From Spirirestis rafaelensis WJT71-NPBG6 (GTDB taxonomy: Bacteria; Cyanobacteriota; Cyanobacteriia; Cyanobacteriales; Nostocaceae), in assembly GCA_019359015.1 (NCBI GenBank), contig JAHHID010000033.1, positions 1-64,000 on the forward strand: 64,000 nucleotides of DNA. Direction: 5' to 3'. Both the position numbers and the translations under genes were made by a program. Under the pieces are notes generated by a model that did no database searches, was not told the origin of the DNA, and saw only the letters and a list, made by a program, of their open reading frames with translations. Shown in pieces: positions 9,142 through 15,836 of this stretch (within the stretch, counting starts at the first letter, position 1; every line of letters starts with the position of its first letter).

Positions 9142-9582
9142 ATGACTGAAACTGCAACCGCGCCATTAACTGGAAAAGCACTGCTTGCTAAGGTAAAAGA
9201 ACTTTCTACTTTACCACGACGAGAAAGAGCCAAGCAATGTGGGTATTACACAACTACTAAAGGTGGTCAGGTACGAGTAAACCTGACCGATTTTTACGAT
9301 GCTTTGCTATCAGCTAGGGGAATTCCTCTCAGTCCAGAAGCACCAAAAGATGGACGTGGGCGTGAACCGACCTATCGTGTTAGCGTACATCAAAATGGTC
9401 AGATTGTGATTGGAGCCACCTACACCAAAGCAATGGGCTTAAAGTCAGGTGATGAGTTTGAAATCAAGCTTGGATATAAGCATATTCACCTGATTCAAGT
9501 TGGTGAAGGTGATAAAAAATTGACCGAGGTAGATGAAGACTTAGAATTAGACGAAGACGAAGAAGAGGAAGACGAGGAGTAA
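9142..9582 (+). CDS. calA: AbrB-like transcriptional regulator (cyAbrB, CalA type)
   Basis: This 146-residue protein begins at the ATG at 9142 (MTETATAPLTGKALLAKVKE). A TTG three codons upstream is rejected because homologues start at MTET. The N-terminal half carries RERAKQCGYYTTTKGGQVRV and the GREPTYRVSVHQNGQIVIG block. The C-terminal AbrB-like DNA-binding segment is ATYTKAMGLKSGDEFEIKLG. A highly acidic tail (D/E-rich) ends the protein. cyAbrB proteins are abundant DNA-binding regulators of carbon/nitrogen balance and, in Anabaena, of heterocyst and hydrogenase genes. It stands alone after a very long upstream region. Confidence 0.9.
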   Translation: MTETATAPLTGKALLAKVKELSTLPRRERAKQCGYYTTTKGGQVRVNLTDFYDALLSARGIPLSPEAPKDGRGREPTYRVSVHQNGQIVIGATYTKAMGLKSGDEFEIKLGYKHIHLIQVGEGDKKLTEVDEDLELDEDEEEEDEE

Positions 9583-9752
9583 GTTTTTCTTATTTAGGGA
9601 TGAGTTCAAGCTAAATGCTTGATAACTTCTTCTCTGTGTAAGAAAAATTAACACCTTCTGTTTAAAAAGTGTGTCAAGTCAAAAAAATACGATTAGACAT
9701 CTTGTAGAGATCGCCAATTTTGGTAGAAGCTTGATTAAAAAACAAGAAATCT

Positions 9753-10643
9753 ATGTTTGCAAGAAGTGTGTCGTATTTGTTTTTGTCTGTTTCAATAACA
9801 TCATTTGAGCCATCAATCAACACCTTAGGGTCATTTTTACAAAATGCACCAATGGTAGTGGTAGTGATGGCTTTTTTTATTGGCTGGATAGGATGCTGGT
9901 TACCAGTGGCAATAGTATCGGCATTAGCACTGAATTTGCAACTCGGCAAACCTTTGCAGCCAGAACAAAAATTACCTTTATTAGTATCGCTTTATTTATT
10001 AGCACCGCTGATTCTCTGTGCCGTTAATTGGCTCACTAATACATCTTTTTCAGATTATGGCTTAAGAGTCAATATTTCCCTTCTTGGTTCTTTGGTACTG
10101 GGTTTTGTCTTGGGAGTCTTGAGTTTAGCTGTTGTATTTGGCGGGCAATTTTGGCTTTCGTGGTGCAGCTGGCAAGAGTCTCAGACAAAGGAATTGCAAT
10201 CTATTTTGCTACCTATTTTTTTGGTAGCTTTGTTTGTCGGTGGTATAGAAGAATTGGTTTTTCGGGGTTTTTTGTTCACTCAACTAGCTCAGGATTACCC
10301 AGTTTGGGTTGCAGCAGTCATTTCTAGCTTGATTTTTGCTTTACTACATTTAGTTTGGGAACGACGCGAAACTACACCTCAATTACCCGGACTGTGGTTA
10401 ATGGGAATGGTGCTAGTATTAGCACGATTTGTTGATCGCGGTAATTTAGGTTTAGCTTGGGGACTGCACGCTGGATGGGTATGGGCGATCGCTTCCTTAG
10501 ATACAGCAGAGTTAATTACTTACACTGGTAAAGTCCCTGAGTGGTTGACTGGTAAAAACAAAAAACCCCTAGCTGGTGCTGCGGGAATTGTTTGTTTATT
10601 ACTAACAGGGTTAATTCTCTACTTTTTCTCTGCCTATATTTAA
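9753..10643 (+). CDS. CPBP-family intramembrane glutamic endopeptidase
   Basis: Up to 296 residues with about seven to eight hydrophobic segments. Motif 1 of the CPBP/Abi family is clear: EELVFRGFLFTQL (about residues 169-181), with the catalytic EE pair. A second motif, FALLHLVWE, supplies the His, and a third is WGLHAGWVWA. Such proteases act on prenylated or membrane proteins, and some are immunity proteins for bacteriocins. The start is uncertain: no good ribosome site lies before the ATG at 9753, and an in-frame ATG at 9852 (MVVVVMAFFIGW) would begin directly with a membrane segment. It lies 207 bp before the CHAT gene, so it is perhaps not part of that system. Confidence 0.8.
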   Translation: MFARSVSYLFLSVSITSFEPSINTLGSFLQNAPMVVVVMAFFIGWIGCWLPVAIVSALALNLQLGKPLQPEQKLPLLVSLYLLAPLILCAVNWLTNTSFSDYGLRVNISLLGSLVLGFVLGVLSLAVVFGGQFWLSWCSWQESQTKELQSILLPIFLVALFVGGIEELVFRGFLFTQLAQDYPVWVAAVISSLIFALLHLVWERRETTPQLPGLWLMGMVLVLARFVDRGNLGLAWGLHAGWVWAIASLDTAELITYTGKVPEWLTGKNKKPLAGAAGIVCLLLTGLILYFFSAYI

Positions 10644-10849
10644 TAAATTCGCATCAAGGCTCAAACAGGTTATCCAAAATTCGGATTTGGGCAGATTTTA
10701 GCTAAAATTCGTCCGAAATTGGCTTGTGTTCTGGTGAAGTATTTTTGCAAGCAGTCTAACAATAATGTGCAGGCACGCTATTGTTAGACTACTTAAGTAA
10801 AAATGTAAAGTTCTACAGATAATACATTAAAGCTGAGTAAATAGCCTCA

Positions 10850-11710
10850 ATGAGCCAAATCAAAATTCTATTTCTCGCAGCCGATCCGAGTAATGAATCT
10901 CGGCTACGTTTATTGCAAGAGTTGCGCGATATCAAAGAAAAGCTACGACTAGCCAACGAGCGAGATAGATTTTTACTAGAATCCCGTGAATCGGTTCGTG
11001 TCGGGGATATCACACAGGCATTATTTGATTTTGATCCCCAGATAGTGCATTTCTCTGGGCATGGAACAAGCGCAGGTGAGCTTTACTTTGAAGATTTACT
11101 AGGAAAAGCCCAGCCCGTACAAGCTGATGCTTTGGGGAATCTATTTGAATTGGTAGCTGAGAAAATCAATTGTGTCGTATTAAATGCTTGTTATTCAGAA
11201 ACCCAAGCAAAAATTATTGCCGAACATATTCCATTTGTAATTGGAATGAATCAAGCAATTGGAGATAAAGCAGCGATCGCTTTTGCAGTTGGATTTTACA
11301 AAGCCTTGGCAGCAGGTAATACTATTGAAAAAGCTTATAAATTTGGTTGTGTAGAGATTCAACTCCAAGGTATTGCAGAGCATCTCAAACCAGTTATTTA
11401 CAATAAAAGTGGTTTTGTCCAAGATGTGCTCCTTATAGAGCCAAATGAAGCAGATACAGCAAATCATCGCCCAAGTCCACCCCCTGCCAACTTAACATCG
11501 GGGCAGCGACGGCGAATTTCAGAACAAATCGATAGTCTCCAGCAACCATACGAGTTGCTTAGTGAGAAGATAAAGCGTTTGCGACAGAACTTGGCAATAG
11601 AAGCTGGTACTACTGTAGCGTTTCAGTTGGAAAAGCAGATTGGACAATTTGAAGCTGAAAGAGAGCAACTTGCTCAACAAATTGAAAAGCTAGAAAATAG
11701 CCTTCAATAA
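10850..11710 (+). CDS. CHAT-domain protease with C-terminal helical adaptor
   Basis: 286 residues. Residues 1-195 form a CHAT (caspase-like) domain that starts SQIKILFLAADPSNE. It has the catalytic His in HFSGHG (His71) and the catalytic Cys in LNACYSE (Cys114), both intact. A proline-rich linker (about 205-216) leads to a coiled-coil module (about 217-286: ISEQIDSLQQPYELLSEKIK, then IEAGTTVAFQLEKQI). The same module forms the N-terminus of the next protein. CHAT proteins are proteolytic effectors in several bacterial conflict systems. The adaptor probably joins effector and partner by like-with-like contact (inference). It is the first gene of the cluster, 62 bp before its partner. Confidence 0.88.
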   Translation: MSQIKILFLAADPSNESRLRLLQELRDIKEKLRLANERDRFLLESRESVRVGDITQALFDFDPQIVHFSGHGTSAGELYFEDLLGKAQPVQADALGNLFELVAEKINCVVLNACYSETQAKIIAEHIPFVIGMNQAIGDKAAIAFAVGFYKALAAGNTIEKAYKFGCVEIQLQGIAEHLKPVIYNKSGFVQDVLLIEPNEADTANHRPSPPPANLTSGQRRRISEQIDSLQQPYELLSEKIKRLRQNLAIEAGTTVAFQLEKQIGQFEAEREQLAQQIEKLENSLQ

Positions 11711-11772
11711 AAATGGCAATTTTTGAACCGAAAGTAGCAACAGTAGAATAGTTCGGAAAAAGAAGCTTAGAG

Positions 11773-12738
11773 ATGTCCTCAGTTCAACACTTACAGCACA
11801 AACGCGAAGAACTTCAACAACAGTACGATCTACTTAGCGAGAAGATAAAACGCTTGCGGAGTGATTCGGCAATTGAGGCAGGTACTTTAGTAGCTTTTCA
11901 GCTAAATAAGGAGATTGAGCGTTTTGAAGCAGAACGCGATCGCCTCGCCAACCAAATTAATAATCTAGAAAGTGAGCGAATACACATTGAACTGTTTCGC
12001 TTGAATTATATCAAGCAGGTACGCTTATTTCGAGAATTTATCGAACAAAAACGTATCGGAGCTTTTTTAGTTCATGGTTCACCAGAACACGGGCAAATAT
12101 TTCTTTTGAAACGCTTGTTAAACGCAATACCAGATGGTTCCGTAACTCCACCAATTCAATTTTCCCTCTCCCGCAGAGCATTTAGAACTGACATCAAAGC
12201 ATTATGGCGTGAATTAGGGCGTCAGATAGGAGTACAAGACTTTTCATTGCCGGAAATTGCCAGAAATGTGATGTCTCAGTTGAAAAATCAGCACGTCATT
12301 TTGGTTTTTCACGATATGGATTGCATTGATGAAGACTATTTGCAGGAATTGATCCGCGAATTTTGGCTTCCCCTGGTAAACTCAACTCAACAGACGATTT
12401 ATTCAAGCACCGAGTTTTTTTTATTGATGTTTTTAGTTGACCAAGATGGTTGTGTTAACACCTGGAATATCGCGTTTGCAGATGAATTTGAAATTATGTG
12501 GGAACCTTGTACTCCTATAAGACTGCCGATTATTGACCGTCTATGTGACCAAGTGTTAGTTAACTGGATGGAAAATGCAATTGATGCACTACCTACAAAA
12601 GTTACTAAAAAAATTGACTACACAGTTGAGGTAATTTTACAGAAGAGTGAAGGCGTTCCGGAACGGGTGTTTGCTCAAATTTTTGGTTTGTGTGGTTATA
12701 GTTGGGAGCAAGGAGAGGATAGGTGGTTAAAGCTGTAG
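11773..12738 (+). CDS. Adaptor plus inactive STAND-like NTPase (iSTAND type)
   Basis: 321 residues. Residues about 5-67 repeat the adaptor of the CHAT protein (LQQQYDLLSEKIKRLR, then IEAGTLVAFQLNKEI). A P-loop-NTPase-like domain follows: FLVHGSPEHGQIFLLKRLL (about 98-116) sits where Walker A should be, but Lys-Thr/Ser is replaced by Gln108-Ile109. HVILVFHDMDCID (about 174-186) stands for Walker B. A helical C-terminus follows. Loss of the Walker lysine fits the inactive STAND modules described in vWA-MoxR-associated conflict systems (established class, assigned here by eye). The stop overlaps the start of the MoxR gene by 16 bp, so translation is coupled. Function inferred: non-hydrolysing sensor or scaffold. 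Confidence 0.72.
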   Translation: MSSVQHLQHKREELQQQYDLLSEKIKRLRSDSAIEAGTLVAFQLNKEIERFEAERDRLANQINNLESERIHIELFRLNYIKQVRLFREFIEQKRIGAFLVHGSPEHGQIFLLKRLLNAIPDGSVTPPIQFSLSRRAFRTDIKALWRELGRQIGVQDFSLPEIARNVMSQLKNQHVILVFHDMDCIDEDYLQELIREFWLPLVNSTQQTIYSSTEFFLLMFLVDQDGCVNTWNIAFADEFEIMWEPCTPIRLPIIDRLCDQVLVNWMENAIDALPTKVTKKIDYTVEVILQKSEGVPERVFAQIFGLCGYSWEQGEDRWLKL

Positions 12739-13679
12739 ATGAACGCCTGAAATACACTGGTGACAAGGAGAAACAGCCGAAACCAAAAGAGCAAGACAAG
12801 CTAACTGGGCAATTTTTGTATCCATATTTGCCCGGTGAGAAATTGGTAGAAGCGGTGAATTTAGCGATCGCTCTGGAACGTCCTTTATTATTGAAGGGTG
12901 AGCCTGGTTGTGGCAAAACAAAATTAGCTCATGCTGTAGCTTACGAGCTAAATTTACCTTTTGAAGCTTGGTACGTTAAATCTACCAGTCGAGCGCGGGA
13001 TGGGCTGTATACTTACGATGCAGTTGGCAGGTTGCGAGATGCACAACTTGCTGCTTCTGGGATAGATAAAGATGCCGCAGAACAAGCAAAAAATGCTGAT
13101 GCTTACGTCGAATGGGGACCGCTAGGGCGTGCTTTTCGTAACGAACGCCGCACAGTTGTACTGATTGATGAAATTGATAAAGCTGATATCGACTTTCCCA
13201 ATGATTTGCTGTTAGAGCTTGATGAGAAAAGGTTTGAGGTAATAGAGGTTAAACAGACCAGCCCCATCAAGAAAATTCAAGCGAAAGTGACACCGATAGT
13301 TTTTATTACTAGTAACGACGAAAAAGATTTACCCGATGCTTTTTTGCGTCGCTGTTTGTTTCACTACGTCAAATTTCCGCAGCGAGAGGATTTGATTGAG
13401 ATAATTAAAGCTCGCTTTCCTTTCCCCGATTTGCGTTTAGCGTTACTCGATGCAATTATTGATCGCTTTATTGATCTTCGAGACAAGATGCAACAAGACA
13501 AAGGAGACGCAGGCAAAAAGGTGAGTACCAGCGAGTTGATGGATTGGATCGACATGCTGCTTAAGCACAATTCCGACGGCGAAATTCTCAACAAGTTGAA
13601 AACAGAACTTTTGTATCCTGGAGTATTGCTGAAAAGTTGGGATGATTATCGACGTTATGCTGAAGGGCGATCGCAATGA
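12723..13679 (+). CDS. MoxR-type AAA+ ATPase
   Basis: 318 residues from the GTG at 12723, preceded by AAGGAGAGG at good spacing and overlapping the previous gene by 16 bp. Walker A is GEPGCGKT (about residues 58-65), Walker B is VVLIDEIDKAD, sensor 1 is PIVFITSNDEKD, and the arginine finger region is PDAFLRRCLF. The order and the LPGEKLVEAVNLAIALERPL lead-in are those of MoxR ATPases. These usually work with vWA-domain proteins to remodel or activate partners; the vWA gene is the next real gene downstream. Cytoplasmic, all ATPase motifs intact. Confidence 0.92.
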   Translation: MVKAVDERLKYTGDKEKQPKPKEQDKLTGQFLYPYLPGEKLVEAVNLAIALERPLLLKGEPGCGKTKLAHAVAYELNLPFEAWYVKSTSRARDGLYTYDAVGRLRDAQLAASGIDKDAAEQAKNADAYVEWGPLGRAFRNERRTVVLIDEIDKADIDFPNDLLLELDEKRFEVIEVKQTSPIKKIQAKVTPIVFITSNDEKDLPDAFLRRCLFHYVKFPQREDLIEIIKARFPFPDLRLALLDAIIDRFIDLRDKMQQDKGDAGKKVSTSELMDWIDMLLKHNSDGEILNKLKTELLYPGVLLKSWDDYRRYAEGRSQ

Positions 13680-13704
13680 ATATTAGACCAATGCGCGTGC
13701 CCTG

Positions 13705-13810
13705 TCCTCAGGCTGGAAGCCTGGGGCTATACAAACAAAGCGTGCCTCCGCAGGCTTCATGGAGTCCGCGTAGGCGGACTTTGTTTGTGTAGCCGCGATT
13801 TATAATCGCC
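13705..13810. repeat. REP-like palindromic repeat (copy 1)
   Basis: Nested inverted repeats: CAGGCTGGAAGCCTG-type hairpin, an outer pair GGCTATACAAACAAAG / CTTTGTTTGTGTAGCC (about 13725-13793) and an inner AGTCCGCGTAGGCGGACT hairpin. The same building blocks recur at 39231-39300 and 45770-45895. It lies in the gap between MoxR and vWA. Such palindromic elements are often mobilised by RAYT transposases, and a broken RAYT gene lies at 17729-18497. Confidence 0.65.
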
Positions 13811-13825
13811 AGGTTCTTTTATCTT

Positions 13826-13874
13826 ATGAAAACTACACAGCTACAATTCGCTACCACTACCCAAGAAGAATTAT
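13826..13874 (+). pseudogene. Duplicated 5' end of the vWA gene (fragment)
   Basis: The first 16 codons (MKTTQLQFATTTQEEL) closely resemble the start of the intact vWA protein (MEAAEVQLATTNKEEL), also at the nucleotide level (TACAATT.GCTACCACTA then AAGAAGAATTA in both). The similarity stops exactly where a palindromic element begins at 13875. The frame runs on to 14029 through the element, but that part is not vWA-like. I read it as a duplicated vWA 5' end interrupted by the insertion. Confidence 0.6.
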
Positions 13875-13987
13875 TTCTCGTTCCCAGGCTCCAGCCTAGG
13901 AACACATTCCCAGAGGCTCTGCCTCTGCTATATTACTGGAGGCAGAGCCTCCTGAATAGGTTCCCACCCGGAGTATGGGAACGAGAA
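13875..13987. mobile_element. 113-bp MITE-like palindromic insertion
   Basis: Perfect 12-bp terminal inverted repeats TTCTCGTTCCCA (13875-13886) and TGGGAACGAGAA (13976-13987) bound an interior made of further palindromes (CAGGCTCCAGCCTAGG, CAGAGGCTCTGCCTCTG, GGAGGCAGAGCCTCC). There is no coding capacity. It resembles the short non-autonomous palindromic elements common in Nostocales. It splits the duplicated vWA start from the intact gene. Confidence 0.7.
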
Positions 13988-14048
13988 AAACGAGAAAACA
14001 GGCAAACTTATTTGTATAGCCGCGATTAGGAACATCTCCAAGCATTCT

Positions 14049-15185
14049 ATGGAAGCCGCCGAAGTACAATTAGCTACCACTAACAAAGAAGAATTACCGT
14101 TACTTGACCTCTTTACGCGGCTGCGAGAGGCAGGCTTACCACTGGGCATTGATGAGTATCGCCTGATTCTAGAAGCTTTACAGAAGGGCTTTGGCACAAC
14201 TAACCAAGAGGCATTGGCGGAACTCTGCCGTACTTTGTGGGTGAAATCGAAGGACGAGGAACACCTATTTAACTATCACTTTCAACAAGTAATGAGCGCT
14301 TCATCCACCAACAGCGCTTTTACTTCCACCTCACCTGAAAAACTGGATAGTTCAGACACAAAAACTACTAAGCCCACTTCTCAACCCGAACCCGAACAAG
14401 TCGAAAATACACCAGCTTCCGTACCCGTTTCATCAGAATTGATAGAAGTAGAAGATGAAATGCAAGTAGCTGAAGCAGTACAATTTACTACTAACAGCTT
14501 TGATGAAATTGCAGAAAATCGCTTCACCGAAACCGATGAGTATTTTCCGGTAACGCGACGGCAAATGAAGCAAAGCTGGCGACATTTGCGGCGTTTCGTG
14601 CGGCAAGGTTTGCCCACAGAATTTGATGTAGAAGCAACAATTGAGCGGATTGGACAACAGGGAATGTTGCTAGAGCCTGTAATGGTTCCCAGTCGAGTAA
14701 ATCGCACAGAATTACAGTTATTGATTGACCAAAAAGGCTCAATGGTGCCATTTCACGCGCTTTCTCAGCGATTGGCAGATACAGCCTTGCGCGGAGGACG
14801 CTTGGGAAAAACTGGTATTTATTACTTCCATAACTGCCCAACAAAGTATATTTACAGAGATACGGTTCGCCAGAAAGCTGAAGCTGTATCAGATTTTCTG
14901 GCTCAACTGCGTCCAGAGTGTTCTGCTGTGTTGATTTTTAGTGATGCGGGGGCAGCGCGGGGTGGCTATAGTTTAGAAAGGCTAGAATTGACAGAAAAAT
15001 TTTTATACCAACTAAAACAACGAGTTCGTTATATAGCATGGGTCAATCCGATGGCGACAGAGCGCTGGTTTGGGACGACTGCGGGTGAAATTGCGCGTTT
15101 AGTGCCGATGTTTGAATTGAGTCGTCAGGGGTTGGATAGTGCGATCGATGTTTTACGAGGACGGCAAGTAATGCTACACAATTAA
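14049..15185 (+). CDS. vWA-domain protein partnered with MoxR
   Basis: 378 residues. The N-terminal helical part is LLDLFTRLREAGLPLGIDEY and LCRTLWVKSKDEEHLFNYHF. A low-complexity Ser/Thr/Pro linker (about 83-150) follows, then the vWA domain (about 205-378). The MIDAS-like motif is LLIDQKGSM (Asp227, Ser231), a variant of DxSxS with Lys-Gly in the middle, and VLIFSDAGAARG supplies the later loop. MoxR-coupled vWA proteins act as metal-dependent recruiters of targets. The gene is followed at 22 bp by the next gene in the same direction. Start chosen at the ATG at 14049 because it preserves the conserved EELPLLDLF start. Confidence 0.85.
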   Translation: MEAAEVQLATTNKEELPLLDLFTRLREAGLPLGIDEYRLILEALQKGFGTTNQEALAELCRTLWVKSKDEEHLFNYHFQQVMSASSTNSAFTSTSPEKLDSSDTKTTKPTSQPEPEQVENTPASVPVSSELIEVEDEMQVAEAVQFTTNSFDEIAENRFTETDEYFPVTRRQMKQSWRHLRRFVRQGLPTEFDVEATIERIGQQGMLLEPVMVPSRVNRTELQLLIDQKGSMVPFHALSQRLADTALRGGRLGKTGIYYFHNCPTKYIYRDTVRQKAEAVSDFLAQLRPECSAVLIFSDAGAARGGYSLERLELTEKFLYQLKQRVRYIAWVNPMATERWFGTTAGEIARLVPMFELSRQGLDSAIDVLRGRQVMLHN

Positions 15186-15207
15186 AATAGAAGGCGATCG
15201 CGAATTT

Positions 15208-15828
15208 ATGGCATACAGTGATTTTACTCTCGTTAAAGCAAGAAATGCATTTGGCTTGACTCTGGACGAGACTCGAAATTTGTTTCGGGATGTAGTGGGG
15301 GTGAAACCATCTGATTTACTACAACGGGTGCTGGCTGAAAATCTAACCTTGGCGACTGCCATTAACAGCGAAAAAGCCCGTTCTGAGTTTCTCATTGCTC
15401 CGATTCTATCTGAGGTCAGGCGACAGTTGGATTATCGAATCGGCTTATTTTCTGGGACAGAATTTAATGTTGATCCCGCTCAAGCACTATCAGGTTTTTG
15501 TGACTTTATCCTCAGCGCATCTAGTGAGCAATATTTTATCAGCGCTCCAGTGCTTACAGTGATTGAGGCGAAAAACGAAAATATAATTGCAGGGCTGGGG
15601 CAATGCGCTGCCACAATGGTTGCTGCTCAAATATTTAATCAAAAAGTAGGAAGTGATATTAAAGTCATCTATGGAGCAGTTACAACTGGAACTAGCTGGA
15701 AGTTTTTGACTTTAGAACAAAATATATTGTGCATCGACGCGATCGAATATTACATTAATGCAGTCGATAAGATTCTAGGAATTTTATTGCAACCTTTTGA
15801 GGGTTCTTTGTCGAAAACTTTAGTTTAG
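15208..15828 (+). CDS. PD-(D/E)xK nuclease-fold-like protein of unknown role
   Basis: 206 residues, not a named family that I can identify. The order Glu60 (SEFLIAPIL), Asp99 (SGFCDFILS), Glu120-Ala-Lys122 (TVIEAKNENI) and Gln132 (GLGQCAATM) is what is expected for a restriction-endonuclease-like fold, with the acidic pair plus ExK and a following helix carrying Gln. No membrane segment or signal peptide. It sits 22 bp after vWA and 8 bp before the GUN4 gene, so it belongs to the same transcription unit. Function could be nucleic-acid cleavage or a catalytically silent fold; the motif reading is by eye only. Confidence 0.6.
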   Translation: MAYSDFTLVKARNAFGLTLDETRNLFRDVVGVKPSDLLQRVLAENLTLATAINSEKARSEFLIAPILSEVRRQLDYRIGLFSGTEFNVDPAQALSGFCDFILSASSEQYFISAPVLTVIEAKNENIIAGLGQCAATMVAAQIFNQKVGSDIKVIYGAVTTGTSWKFLTLEQNILCIDAIEYYINAVDKILGILLQPFEGSLSKTLV

Positions 15829-15836
15829 AAAAGCAG

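Noticed and set aside
13888-14029. Continuation of the short vWA-like frame as a separate gene
   Set aside because: After codon 16 the frame only translates the palindromic insertion.
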